From Platycnemis pennipes (taxonomy: Eukaryota > Arthropoda > Insecta > Odonata > Platycnemididae), in the NCBI GenBank assembly GCA_933228895.1, contig OW121846.1:145470746-145534745 (forward strand): a DNA stretch of 64,000 nucleotides. Reading direction: 5' to 3'. This document shows, in pieces, positions 1 through 12,127 of the stretch; the stretch's first letter is position 1; every line of letters begins with the position of its first letter. A model generated the notes under the pieces. The model saw only the letters and a program-made list of their open reading frames with translations. It did no database searches and was not told the DNA's origin. A program made the translations under genes and the position numbers.

Positions 1-425
1 ATAACTATTGTCAGCCGGAATAATTATGCCGTCGAGCAAGGTTGAGTGTAATCAGTCTGAAATAGTGAGAAAAAAAGCTTCCTTGGGTTATATTCACGAC
101 TGAATCTACCGCTCGAACAACATAGCACCATCTCCGATACATGTCATAGTTATTGCAAACGCGCAGCAAACAATTTCTATACCACGAATATTCATCATGG
201 ATTTATGTTTGGGAAAACTGGTAACAAAAAATGCCAGGGATCATGAGAGGATAATGCTGGTTGTAGCAATTAGTCTCTCGCCGGCGAGTATATCCGTACA
301 CGACTACTTAACATTTTTTTACTCGTTGGCAACTCTGTGGACTCGTGGTTACAAAGCCGAACGCATTTTATGTCAGATTGGTTTCATATTTTATGAGCTA
401 CGATGCCTACGATTCAAAGTCGTCC
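1..425. other. No gene recognised
   Basis: Only short, unconvincing reading frames are present. I see no splice-flanked exon, RNA gene or terminal repeat. It could be intron or upstream sequence of the MTP gene. Confidence 0.4.
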
Positions 426-428
426 TTA

Positions 429-965
429 AGGTCTGGTTTCACTGTGGCGTCCAGCGGCCACGTCCAACCGCTGCGTCTGGATGACGCGGCCGGGTGGTTT
501 CATTCAGGCGTCTACATCCTGTTTCCGAGGTTGGGCGATGTAGGAGAATGCGTATTTAGTTTAATTACAAATTTATTATCGGTTTGTGTTTCCTGAGAAT
601 GAGTTGATTTTACGCTTAAATGGATGGTGACGATTTAGTTTTGTTGGAAGACGAAGAAAAGGACGACCAATGTTGCAAGTAGTTTTACAAAAAAGAGCTG
701 GAAAGGACGCGTAATATAAAATGCGGAGAGAGGAGAGCAGAAAAATCACCGAAAATTGGGACTGCCCGACTAGGCGTCTCAGTCTCGACTGCTCTCGAAA
801 CGGTCGAGACGCAGACGTCGGGCATCAGCCGTCGAACACGGCGGCCGAGACGTATCAGTGAAACCGAACCCATTTGATATAGATTGGATGAGTACGGCAG
901 TGACTTCCGGCTGCTGGACGCGGACGCCGCATGCGGCCGCGGGATGCCCCAGCGAAACCACACCT
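429..965. mobile_element. PIF/Harbinger-like MITE, 537 bp
   Basis: The ends are inverted repeats: the left begins AGGTCTGGTTTCACTGTGGC and the right, reverse-complemented, begins AGGTGTGGTTTCGCTGGGGC. Both are followed by CG-rich sequence with GCGGCC and GCGTCC motifs. TTA lies directly outside each end (426-428 and 966-968), as expected for the three-base target duplication of PIF/Harbinger elements. No transposase is encoded, so this would be a non-autonomous copy. The TTA is short and could be chance; the family assignment is inferred from it and from the repeat-flanked size. Confidence 0.55.
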
Positions 966-968
966 TTA

Positions 969-1287
969 CTATTGTAGCATTGAAAAATGAGATATCATTC
1001 AGGTAATACATTCAGTGCATAATGTATTCGGCGACGATAATTAATTAGATGTTTAACTCTGACAAGGAGCGCCGGGAAACGTTACTGTGATCCATCACTT
1101 CGTATAAACGAGTAACTTTTACACGCCGGGACCAAGATCCGAGGTTCGTAATTTTAAAACTTCGTTATTTCGTAATATCGCGTACTGTTACATACACTTA
1201 GATACCCTTTTCGTCGGGACCGAAGATTTTGCTTCGTAAAATCAAAATTTCGTAATTTCGAAGTTCATATTTTCGAGTTTCTATTGT
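969..1287. other. AT-rich low-complexity stretch, no gene
   Basis: The sequence contains scattered copies of short TTCGTAA-like words (for example around 1150-1180 and 1230-1260) and no coding signal that I can support. Confidence 0.4.
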
Positions 1288-1531
1288 ACTCATTCTTAGA
1301 AAACGATGACAACATTATAAACCCTATTCCAAATCAAATACCTAATTTTCATATTATTCATAAATATGATGGTACACACAAATTCCATGTAGAACGTATT
1401 CACATTTCATGCAGTTCTAGATCTATGGACAGGGCCACGGCCTTTCCTACTGCAGACAGCACACACTTTTTCCCTCCGCCATGAAAGTTTCCTTATCCCA
1501 TATATTCCTGGTGATACTGTCCTAGGAGCTG
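1288..1531 (-). pseudogene. piggyBac C-terminal fragment, duplicate copy 1
   Basis: This 244-bp block is almost identical to 2747-2990, which lies inside piggyBac A. On the minus strand it reads RREKVCAVCSRKGRGPVHRS followed by further cysteines, resembling the cysteine-rich C-terminal domain of piggyBac transposases. This copy lies outside the TTAA-bounded element, so it is a separate fragment of the same family or a local duplication. Both copies carry stops and are not functional. The domain assignment is tentative because only the Cys spacing supports it. Confidence 0.45.
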
Positions 1532-2146
1532 TAGAAACGCCTTTTGGTAGGCACATGGCTCCCGCCATGGGAGGCGTTTTTACCAAAATCAATACAATTG
1601 AGAAGCAAATTATTCATTCAAATATCTTGAAAAAAATAGAATTATGTTAATATCTAATTAGACATTTAGCACCCCCTTGAAATTGAAGCCATGAACAAGG
1701 AGAAGGATAAGAGTGGTAAGTTTAAACCAACAATACTGAAAGCAAAATAAATTAATTGGCCAATAAAAGAATCAAGTGGAGGGCTGTGTGAAACCAATCC
1801 TAGGATCGTTGACTGATGATGATCTTGAATGAACTGCTGCTTTGGGAAAATTCTGAACATTAATGCAGCAATGCAGAACCTGAAAAAATTAGTTCTTCTT
1901 AATCTTAATGAGAAGACATTCAGGCATACATTCTCAGGGCCGTATTTACCATATGGTATACCAGGTGGCTGCCTGCCTTGCAAGAGAGTAATTTTAAATG
2001 TAGTTCTAAGTAACCTGGCACCTAATAGCAGAGTTTTAATAATAATAATAATTTTTATTACACCGTTAGCAAGTGCATGGATGGTTTCCTCAAGAAATTC
2101 GGACAGGACATATACACACAAGAACTACAATGTCATCATATCAATA
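1532..2146. other. Unassigned sequence between piggyBac fragments
   Basis: There is a small hairpin with arms AACGCCT and AGGCGTT near 1535-1577 and a short (AAT)n run near 2038-2055. Reading frames of 109-151 codons exist on both strands over the same bases, but they show no domain I recognise and no splice context, so I do not call them genes. Confidence 0.4.
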
Positions 2147-2150
2147 TTAA

Positions 2151-4595
2151 CCGTTTGAGTGCCACCGACTTTTAGGTGGGTATTCCCAGAAGTGCCACGG
2201 GTATTTTGCTAATTTTGTAGGCCTTTATTCAAAAAATCATTATGTTTATTTGTTGCTATTTTTACATGATTTCTTCTGCATTTGAAAGTGAATACTTTCT
2301 TCCAAATTAATATGAAAAAAAATCGGCTGATTTTCTCAATGTCATGCAATTGTTATAGTTTAATTTGGAATTTACAGATATGAATTATTTTATTTCTCAA
2401 TTTTGACCAATAAATCGAGAAATAATATAAACTTTAAAGAAATAAACCATTGGTAAATATAAAAGATTATTATTTTTCTAAGAACTGATCATATAATATC
2501 CAAGGAATTTGCACGAATTTTTAATATATATTCGATTGAGTAACACAATGCAAATTGCCTAAAATTCAGGGGAAATTATCAAAATTATTGGAGGTAGGTA
2601 TATAATGTGAATGTTTTTGCAAACAAGAGAATATTTGGATGTGAAAACGTTACGAAACATGGTATCTGAATAATAATAACAAGAATTTAAGTCTGTTATT
2701 GCTTACAAAATGATAAAAATTGCATTACAAATTTTTGAAAATATATACTCATTCTTAGAAAACGATGACAACATTACAAACCCTATTCCAAATCAAATAA
2801 CTAATTTTCATATTATTCATAAATATGACGAGACACACTAATTCCATGCAGAACGTATTCACATTTCATGCAGTTCTAGATCTATGGACAGGGCCACGGC
2901 CTTTCCTACTGCAGACAGCACACACTTTTTCCCTCCGCCATGAAAGTTTCCTTATCCCATATATTCCTGGTGATACTGTCCTAGGAGTTGACTGACTGGG
3001 ATTATTCCATACAAGTAACCATTCACTCATAATGCTATCTATTATTTCTGAAAAAAACTGCACTCTTGATATTTTTTTCAGGATTGTTTGATTTGTAAGT
3101 AATATAAGCATTTAGCACCATCTTAGAAATTACATTGCAGACCATTTTCTTCCAGTATATCAAATAATCTTCTCTCATCTAAATACACATACAACATAAT
3201 ATCCGAAGAATAAATGCCTCCCATGTATCATTGTACTCATTGTACTGCTCAATGATTTTTGGACTTTCCTTTGGAAATTCTTGACCCTTGCGAATGATTT
3301 AATTGCTTTTGGCTATCGAGTTGGTGGAAAGTAATAAAACTGGATTTTTTTGTCATTTCTTTTCTCGATACCCAAGAATTAGAAGCTCTTCACTTCTAAA
3401 ACACTTTTTCTTGCCCACAAGTACAGAACTGTACTTTCTTGAAGTACAGGATTGGAGAAGATTTTAGTGGCGGAAGATGTTTGGGACCAGGAGTTTCCAG
3501 GAATTCAAAATGTGGAGGAGGGAGTGAATCACAATTGTCCTGAACCTCAATGAATTCTGCAGAATGATCACGGCTTCCACTTTTATGTTCATCAGAACTG
3601 ACGCTATCATTGCTATACTCAATAATTGCCGGTCTCTTCTTAAGAATGATTATAACGCTTTCATCTGAGTCTGATAACACTTCCCCTTCACTAGTGTCTT
3701 GACGAAAATGGGCACTGTCTTCACTTTCCACAGAGTCATCGTCATTACTTAGAGAATTTTGTATTCAGCTAATCTGTCATCGTCAACACCAGGTGAAAAT
3801 TCATTTCTAGAAGTTGACGCCATTTATTAGGTAAAAGATTTATTTCACTTTCTAAAAGGCACTAGTGAAATTTCAATGTGTAAACAACAACAAGAGATGC
3901 ACACATTGTATTTTTTATGCACAGCATCATCTTTCAATAACTAATGCCGCATCTACTATGATAACGAGGCTGACTATCGGAGCCACATTGCTGACTCAGC
4001 ACCCCAGCTGACTCAACGCACCAGCTGCGAGAGATAGCATGATAGCAGTTATGTAGTATTTTTTCATCTGCCTTTCATAGCTAAAAATCAACGACTTGAT
4101 CGCAGTGAAACAGCAACAAATTATCTCATCAGAAGCGACATAGCAGTGATGTTTTGATACCTAAAGTCTTTTTGTGATGCCATGGATTGTTCGCAAAACG
4201 AACGAGAATGCGATGTACTTCGGAGAGAATAAAATGTTTCTAAGCATATAAAAAAAATATGAACATGCCAAACATAATAACTCTGACATAAATACAAAGT
4301 TCAAAACATTAGAAGAAAGTCAATTGGTTTCAGGCTAACAAACAATATAGTTTCCAAAGTGTCAAGCAGTTTCGTGAAAACCAAATGTGGCGCTTGGAAA
4401 ATTCAATCTGACACACAGTTATTTAAATTACCAAAGCTGTTGATCATTTCCATTAACAATCAAAATTATTGTTCCATGTAGTTATTAAAAGATCATTCTT
4501 GTATTATGTACAATTTACAAGAGTTAAAGATTGAGAAAAACATTGTTTTAACAGGTCTCCTCATAGACGATATATCGTCGTTGGCACTCAAAGGG
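2151..4595 (-). mobile_element. piggyBac element A (decayed), 2.4 kb, TTAA-flanked
   Basis: The left end is CCGTTTGAGTGCC and the right end, reverse-complemented, is CCCTTTGAGTGCC. Each is bordered by TTAA (2147-2150 and 4596-4599), the canonical piggyBac target duplication. Inside, on the minus strand, is a broken transposase whose N-terminal part lies near 3823 and whose cysteine-rich C-terminal part lies near 2750. The catalytic core between them is missing. It is about the length of an autonomous element but is inactive. Confidence 0.8.
2740..3823 (-). pseudogene. piggyBac A transposase remnant
   Basis: Transposase of the PGBD4 type cuts and pastes at TTAA using a DDD catalytic core. The first ATG (3821-3823) opens an acidic N-terminus that shifts frame near 3755 and continues to 3396. 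Near its end are the words FLETPGPKHLPPLKSSPIL and YFKK, typical of the start of the DDE_Tnp_1_7 domain. The frame is then lost. The next recognisable part is the C-terminal Cys-rich block (2747-2990). None of the catalytic aspartates is visible. N- and C-terminal remnants therefore survive with the middle destroyed or deleted. Confidence 0.6.
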
Positions 4596-4599
4596 TTAA

Positions 4600-4979
4600 T
4601 GACATTTCGGCCATGGAAGAGCTGAGCTGAACCCAAGAGACCCTTGCCCAGACTGGGAAAACACTAAATCATTTTTATTCTCCTTGATGTTCATCGGCTA
4701 TGATAATAATGCATGGATCAGACATCATAGTAGCAGAATAAATGTTATTTCTCAGCATTAAAGATTAGAAGTCTGTCCAAATGAAGCTTAGATTTATATT
4801 CATAATTTTTAGCTAAAGGTTAACTACAATCATTTAAGTCCTCAATATGTGACCAGTAAGGGTTCCAATTGCATAAAAGAAAGTTCACTCTCTTTAATTT
4901 GATTTGTAATCTAATTAGATGATCCATTTATAAAATAAGATTTTGTTGCTAAACAAATATTTTTTCCCTTTGCCCCTAG
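4600..4979 (+). other. Intron sequence ending in a 3' splice site
   Basis: AT-rich DNA between piggyBac A and the first recognised MTP exon. It ends in a good pyrimidine tract (TTTTTTCCCTTTGCCCCTAG, 4960-4979). No other feature was found. Confidence 0.6.
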
Positions 4980-5267
4980 GTCTGCCACTATGCTTTACAA
5001 CGTATGAAGCAGCTTTATGATTTCCCTGGGCCTTTTGGTGAAACATTTAGAGCTTTGCATGACTCGGCAATCCTGGAATTACGTCTGAACAATTATCATG
5101 CCCTGAGTCACAAGGGATTGGCCTCTGCTCTCTCATGGCCCTTCATGGAGTCTTCAAGTAGCAACGGAAGTCTTGTATCCATTTTAGAAATAGCAAGTGG
5201 ACTTCTAAAGCAGGGAGCAATTGATATTGTCCTTGAACGTGAGGGAGAAACTAAGAAAATGTTTACG
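4980..5267 (+). CDS. Mtp: MTP large subunit, internal exon (first in window)
   Basis: This 96-codon exon is part of the large subunit of microsomal triglyceride transfer protein. In the endoplasmic reticulum that subunit pairs with protein disulphide isomerase and moves lipid onto nascent apoB- or lipophorin-type lipoproteins. The sequence has the words QLYDFPGPFGETFRALHDSA, SHKGLASALSWPFMES and ASGLLKQGAIDIVLE, which I recognise as the C-terminal lipid-binding part of the family. It is flanked by TGCCCCTAG|GTC at 4979 and ACG|GTAAGT at 5267, so it is phase 0 at both ends. Reading in the same frame joins exactly to the exon at 15290. The exon starts in the middle of the protein; earlier exons are not in view. 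Confidence 0.85.
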
Positions 5268-6108
5268 GTAAGTTTTATTGAAAATCCTTAACTGAGTTAT
5301 TGCCATATTTGCATTAACTGTACCTTCATGTGTATCTGAACCTAAGGTAATTTTATTCTGGAAGTCATTTGTAGGTACATACATTTTGATAATGGAGGGT
5401 ATTAAGTGAAAGAATAAACAAAAATAAGTTGGTATGGGTTTTAATAGTGTTTTTGATGATAATTTAAATAAAACGATAATTTTAGTAATGATAATTTTAC
5501 AAAAATGATGAATGAATACAATTTGTTACTATGGACAGGAGGATTAATTGGAGCTGAATTGAGTCTGATTTTCACAATCAACTGTGAAGACGCTAACAAT
5601 TGTTAAAGAAAAGAAAGAGCTGAGCCAGCAGTTGTGTCCACTGTTGAATGATAATCAGAGCATATTCTACGGGAGGCTCTTACAGGGGTGAGCAGGCCCT
5701 GGCAACTACATATATGTTACCAGTAGCATCCATGCGATAAAAACAAAAAATAAATTTTAAAACATTGTCAGATATATAAAGGAGATACATGCAAAATTAG
5801 TGTAGTGAAAATGTGGTTCCATTTTGATTGAGTGGAAAATACATTATAAATATCAGACGATTAAAAAAATTGTTACATTTTACTGTATCCCCATGGTGTT
5901 CAGCAGTGGCATCACGTACATAAAATTTTTGGGTGGTCACACAGTTGTCGAAAAAAATCTGTTCTGTAAGTCGCTCGTCAGTCGGTCAGTATGTTAATGG
6001 GAGCCCAGATAGCCTGCATTGCATTGTTAATGTTGTAGAGTATACTGATAGTAATAGATGTATGAAGTAAGTGCATGACATTTAAAAAATACTTGTGATC
6101 ACTGATGT
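5268..6108 (+). other. MTP intron, no other feature
   Basis: This AT-rich sequence follows a strong GTAAGT donor. No open frame of interest or terminal repeat was found before the hAT target duplication at 6109. Confidence 0.55.
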
Positions 6109-6116
6109 AAAAGGTG

Positions 6117-9100
6117 TAGGGATGTGCGAGTACTCGAAAATTCGAGTCGAGTCGAGTAGTTGGTACTCGACTCGAGCACTCGAGTAGTTTTTGTCGACGG
6201 AGCCGCCAAGGCCAATAGGTTCAGAAATCTGCCGACAGGAAGCGCTATCATCAAAATCGAGTAAATCTCTGGTTACACGGTAGATAACACGTACGAACAT
6301 GTACTTACGTACGTTCATTTACATTTGCGTGATTGGTTTCATGTACGTTTACGTGAACGGATTCATGTACGTTTGCGTGAACGAATGGATGAATCTGTGG
6401 TTACACGGTCCATGAAACCGCAATGTACCGTATTCCTCCGAATATAGCTAGCCCCCCCTTTTTGGCCGAAATATTCGCGGGAAAAGTCTGGGGTGGGGGA
6501 CTATATTCGAGCTCAAAGCACCTAGTGTCCGTTGTAAAATTCCATCCCCTGAGTTTGAAGGTTTAGATCACAAAAATGAGTAGTTCAATTTTAAAATAAA
6601 GTATATCGAACTAATCCTTGTTTATTTATACGTTTAATAATGCCAAAAATATATTTTTAGCTTGTTATATTAATTAATTTTTCGACTGAGACAGATAAAA
6701 ACACCGGATATTATTCAAGTTCCGGGAAGCAAGTTTGACGCCCACTTGAAGATACACATGAAAAGCCACTTTTCTTTTCTTCGCATAAGATATGGAACAT
6801 ATATTTATCTTAGACTAAACAAAGTTTAAAATAGATTACTCAGTTACTAATTACGTAACGAATAATATTTAAAAATGCGCTATCTCAGCATGCGGAAGTC
6901 GGAAATTTAGTTCGTTTTGATGGTATTCTTCGTGTTTGAAAACTAAGAACGTGTAAAATGACTTAATAAATTGGGAGAATTAGATATGCTTTCAACGTGT
7001 ATATATTTATTTCGGAAAGCGAGCTCCACGCGACAGGACTTTTGGCCTGGAGAGATAAGCTGCTCGAGGTTGTCAAGTTGTAAGCTACCGTAGGTAGAAA
7101 CTACCGCGCGCACCAAACACCACGCGAGAAAATTTCTCTAGTATGCACAGGAAAAATATCCTTGCCTATGCTTGAATAAAATTTTATAAGTTGCAGTATT
7201 CACCAAAATAAAATCAGCGATAAGAGAGATAGCTTTTGTCCCCACATTTCTCGACTTCTCGACGAAATAACAAATTGCATTTTAAATTATCTTCAACTCC
7301 GTCTCCAAAATCTTTGCGCGAGGAGGCATAATGACGGTATGCTTCCAAAGATACCGTCAGTTCTTAAAATGACACTGACTTGCATTCTTAAAGGCGATAC
7401 TTTTTTCCGCTATTGTCGAGTCCTCATGACTCATTCACAGCGATAGGAGATCTGCTTACAGCAGATGATTCCACGCGCGCGCTACCTTTCCAGGCATGCT
7501 CTGGACATTTGAGCGTGCTTTTATAGCCGAAAATAAATATATATCGATATCAAATAATCAACGAATTCTACTGAGATTTCATAAGTGGATGCATATTAAT
7601 GACTCGAGAGCAAGAGAAAGGTCCAAACGGTGATTTCCGGAACGGAAAGCGTGCGGGACGGAAAATAACGCAGTCTGACAAATTCATCAATAACAAAAAT
7701 ATTGATGAACGTAATAGTATGAAACTTCGTATAACTATTAACAAAGCCCTTAGCTACAATATATGAAAAGTTAAGTTTGATATCTCGATCTGTGTTGTTC
7801 TTACGATGCCCGAATTCGATGGATCCATCCGGTATCAAAAAAAAAATCGCTAAAAATCCGTTCTTAAACACGTACTTCAATAAAAAAAATTGTAAATATA
7901 TTTTAATACAACCAGTAAACGTAGAAATAAACAAGCTTTAATTTGATATACTTTATTTTAGAATCGCTGTAGCCATCTTGGAGATATTGGTCTTAAAACT
8001 CACGGGTGAAGGAAATTTTGTAACGGATGGTAGGCCTATTGTAAGGGCATTATGGATGATATAGGTATCGTATAAAACTTATAAGTTTTACTATTCCATT
8101 TTTTTATTTCCTATTTAGGATTATTAATTACATCATTAATTTCAACTTCCTAGTCATATCTTAAGATAGATAATTATAAATATCTGTAGATAATTATCAA
8201 TAACAAATTTTTGTTCAAATATATTTCCTTAGAAATCGAAAACTTTAATCCACAGGACTTTATACAAAATTCATGTACCTGCTCACATTCATCCGTGAAT
8301 GAAAATTCATTGTTCAAACATTATTAACTTGCATAAATGGATATTGGAAATAACCCGTGCTGATATTGGGTGTTCATGCATTGTGCAACTGGGGGTGATT
8401 GACACAGGTTATTTTTATGATTCTAAGTTCTATCATGTTTAGGCAGAAATCATCGATTTAGAAGAGATGGTGCCAATAATTGGAAGAGGAAGAAAAGTAT
8501 ATTTTAAAAAACTATGTAATTAACGGCCAATCATAAATTTGAGGTGCGAGCTTATCAAATATTTACTGCACAAATAAGGCATATTGTATGAAATTCACTG
8601 TACTGTTGGACTAACCCCGGCATACGCGACATCACTGAGAAAGCGTTTAGCTCTGAAAAGAAATACATAGGTATGCGAAATATAAGGAATTTGCTCTTCT
8701 AATTAGGCTTATGTATTCCTTAAGAAAAAATATTTTGCCTCCTGGCTTACTTAAAAGTTAATAGAGCATGTCACTCATATAGGCCTCATATTATGCCTAA
8801 GTACACTCTAGGTACCGTACTGCAAGCTAATTTACACATTTTTGAGTAATCCTAGGAATGAAGGTAATTTTCTTATTTCGAGAGCTACCGGAAAATTTCC
8901 ATTATGTCTTTTGGCCTGCGCTACGTGCCATATTAATTTGACTGTTTATAACTATGCATTAGGTAGGTAGACCTGCCGTTTGATAGTCAGATTGCTGGCT
9001 AACTTTAATTGCAATGACTTAAGTAAGAACTGGGTCTCTTCACTCATGTACAATAATGTACAAACTCGACTCGACTCGATACTCGCAAGTACTTTTCAAC

Positions 9101-9138
9101 TCGACTCGAGGTCAAAAAGTGCTACTCTCACATCCCTA
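6117..9138. mobile_element. Non-autonomous hAT element, 3.0 kb, 8-bp TSD
   Basis: The left end begins TAGGGATGTGCGAGTA and the right end, reverse-complemented, begins TAGGGATGTGAGAGTA. A perfect 8-bp direct repeat AAAAGGTG flanks it (6109-6116 and 9139-9146), the signature of hAT transposition. Both subterminal regions are rich in CTCGACTCGA words (6136-6190 and 9062-9110). The interior has no transposase; the longest frames match nothing I know. It includes a 24-bp tandem repeat (6314-6385) and a CCGTATTCCTCCGAATAT motif near 6427. It inserted into the MTP intron and is mobilised, if at all, in trans. Confidence 0.85.
6314..6385. repeat. 24-bp tandem repeat, three copies
   Basis: The unit resembles TTCATGTACGTTTGCGTGAA plus four bases. 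The copies at 6338 and 6362 are nearly identical and the one at 6314 is more diverged. It lies inside the hAT element and is AC/GT-rich with repeated ACGT words. Confidence 0.65.
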
Positions 9139-10479
9139 AAAAGGTGGCATTAGTATACTTTCGTACACTCTCAATGCTAAATTAAACTACATCACTAAAT
9201 CCTATTGGAACTCACCCACTCGTCATTTGTAGAGAAACTGCATCCTTCTGTCTTTCTGCATGGCGAACTTCTCGATAACCTTAAAATTGAAGTCCCTCAT
9301 CGCGCGAACAAGACGTTTCACGATTGCCTCCATTGCCAACGCACTAAGATGATCTTGACCCATGGAATCCAATAGAAACGTGAAGCGATGAAAAACATCT
9401 CTCTGCTTCTGCTGTAGTCATAGGCATAGTTATAATAATTTTCAATAGCTTGACTACTTCAGGAAAAGTGTCCTCTAAATTATTTTTAGTGAAATGCTCC
9501 AAGATAGCGACAGCTCCATGGGCATGACTGAACTCTTCTCTCATGTATACAACTTCTAGCTCGGTGCTAAGTCAATTTGAATTTAATTTTGGATAAGTAC
9601 TTACAGCTAGTTTGATACCTTGTTCTGGAAATGTGTTGCGAAACACAGAGGATAACTCTACATCCAGCAGTTTGGCCACTCTCAGGTGATCGGTGAATGA
9701 AAAGCGGTATTCAGCTTGGGCAGAAATAATGTCGCACATCTTTCAAAGCAGCAGAATCATTTTGTTTCCTTCTCCTTTTGCTCATTGGTTGGCTAATATC
9801 TGGAAGCTGACTTTCATCAGTGCTGTCTCTAACTTTCCTCACTTGAAGTTGAAAATCAGACACAGCTTTTCATACTTCAATGGAGTCAGCTTTCCTTTTC
9901 TGCATTTGTTTGAACAGAATTTCAACGTGGAGCATAAGCATGTGAAAAACAGAAAGCCAATATATAAAAGTTGGATCTTTTAAGGTATGGATGTGGCCAT
10001 CGCATTCATGCAACGTGACTGAGTCAATTGTTCTGATTTGCTTAAGCTGTTCAAAACAGTTGATCAGTTCCTTTCTGTTTTCAAAGACGACGTTCACTGT
10101 CCTGCAGTTATAATTCCATCGAGTGGGTATGCCCCTCAGAAGATGTTTCCTCACTTCCTTGTCTAAAATTTGGGTTCTTATTGATGATCTAGAGAAAAAC
10201 GGTGGTAAAATGTGCCTCTGAAAGATTAGCGAAAAACAGTTTTGCTTGATTATTCTTTGAAACGGCCCTTTCCATCACCAAATTAAGTTGGTTCGCATAG
10301 CAATGAACATAGTAGGCTCTTGGCAAATGTTCTCTTATTTTTGCCTGGACTCCATTTATGCTCCCGCTCATAACTGCTGCACCATCATAACTCTGTGCTA
10401 TCAATTTTTCAGAATCGTCTTCAATGTGGATATAAGAGTTCTTTCACGAGCTCTTATGGTAAGTGATTCTGCGTCATGA

Positions 10480-11220
10480 TTCGATGGGTTCAAGAATCCC
10501 CAAAATCGCTCAACCGGTGCACCATTTAGAATGCAGCGTTACACAATTACTAGGGACACCGAAAAATGGTAAATAAAAATCATCAAAAGCGGTGTTTAAA
10601 AATGACAAATACGGTAAATAAAATCGTTTTAAAAAGGTGAAAGCTGTGTTTAATGTTGGGAAAAAGGAGTCTTAAAGGAAAGGTTTTTTTTTAATATTAT
10701 TAATAAAGACTTCATACCAATTGGAACAAACAGTTAATAGTACATACATTTGAGATCCAATACAGAAGTTATGGCTACCCTACGCAACATAAAAAACACA
10801 GTAGGCAAAATTAAGTTAAAGGCAAATTAATGAGATAATGGTAATAACAATAACAGAGTGGAGTAGTGGACTGCAGGTAATGAAGTTCGATTCTTACGCT
10901 GTTTAAAATTTTTCTTTCACCATTGAATAAAAAACTTTATCATCCTTCATTTCCAACCTTTGTGTGTGGATACTGACTTTTTTGTACTTCTATCGCTTCA
11001 ACTAGATTTACAAATGCGTCACTCAAAAATACACTGTAAAGTTAACGTAATGATTCCACGATTTAATTCTGTAATATAAATTTTTTCCAATCATTTCCTT
11101 TTGCCTAATTTAATTATTTTTTTTACTTATAATTTGGCATGAAATTTCTGATAATCTATTTTTCTAACTGCCAACTAGCATTACCCTAGGAATACAGCAA
11201 AGCTGTATTCTTAGGTAGTG
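10480..11220. other. AT-rich filler inside the hAT remnant
   Basis: No coding or repeat structure that I can support. It separates the central hAT fragment from the two 400-bp repeat units. Confidence 0.4.
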
Positions 11221-11221
11221 T

Positions 11222-11634
11222 TAAGGATCGAACTCGCGACTGGCAGTACACTAGCCCTCATTTTGAACAACCACGCTCTCATAGGTTCACGGGAATCTGG
11301 CGAATGTAGGCGACCCGCATGACATTCGGCTTAATTTTTTTCTAAATGGAGAAATTAGCCTATGGAGAAAAAGGTCAAGACGAGTATTTTTTATTTTGTT
11401 TTCCTCGTTTGTGGCACGGAAAAAATCTTCTTCTCATTTCGTGACCCGAGTTACTTAATCTCTCCTTGTTGGTATCTACCATACGTACATTCCATTCGCG
11501 GGGCGCATCGATCACGAGACCGCGAGATGGTAAAATCTCCGATCCGGATCTGAATTTTTACTGTCCCTGAATATGATTTCAGTTGCGAATGAAATGAAAG
11601 ACCCATGGTTCTTTGGATCCGACCCGACCATCCT
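11222..11634 (-). repeat. 400-bp repeat unit 1, possibly tRNA-derived
   Basis: On the minus strand it runs from GATGGTCGGGTCGGATCC to GTCGCGAGTTCGATCCTTA. The last part contains GTTCGATCC, a match to an RNA polymerase III B box, preceded by an A-box-like GTGGTTGTTCAAAATGAG. A related unit lies at 11770-12127 in the same orientation. The borders also form a short inverted pair, TTAAGGAT and ATCCTTAA. It could be a SINE or a small hAT-type MITE; the B box favours the first and the short inverted ends the second. Confidence 0.45.
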
Positions 11635-11769
11635 TAATTTATGAGTGGTACATTTGTAAATCTAATTTAAACAACAAAGTATAATAAAGTGAGTATTCAG
11701 ATGTAATGGTTTGAAATTGAATACGATAACATTTTTGATGCAGTGACTAAGAGAAAAAATTAAACTGCG

Positions 11770-12127
11770 ATTGGGATCGAACTTCGCACAGTACACTAGC
11801 TCTCGTTATACGCCTGATCCCAGCGAATGTAGGCTACCCGCATTACATCCTATGTATTTTTTTCCCGCGATACTGGGGTAATGGGGGAAAAAAGTAATAA
11901 ATCTTTATTTTGCTTCTAGTTGCACAGGAACGTTTACATCTAATTACATGACCTTAATTACACATCCTCTTCTTGTCAATATCTACCGCACCTATATTCC
12001 ATTCGCAGGGCACTTCGATCGCTAAGACGCGAAAATTTAAAATCTACAATCCGGATCCGATTTTACTCCGTGTCTTTGGATCCGAATCTGGAACTGAGAA
12101 AAATGAAAGATCCGATCCGGCCATCAC
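11770..12127 (-). repeat. 400-bp repeat unit 2, related to unit 1
   Basis: It shares with the unit at 11222-11634 the blocks GGATCGAAC, CAGTACACTAGC, GCGAATGTAGG, TTCGCAGGGC-like sequence and the terminal GGATCCGA..GATCCG region, in the same order and with several diverged stretches. Both lie inside the broken hAT gene. Confidence 0.5.

Noticed and set aside
197..596. Overlapping 83-95 codon frames on the + strand near the start
   Set aside because: They overlap each other in different frames, run into the MITE and show no domain or splice context.
1666..2158. 151- and 109-codon frames on opposite strands of the same bases
   Set aside because: Mutually overlapping, no recognised domain, and low-complexity runs of isoleucine from an (AAT)n tract.
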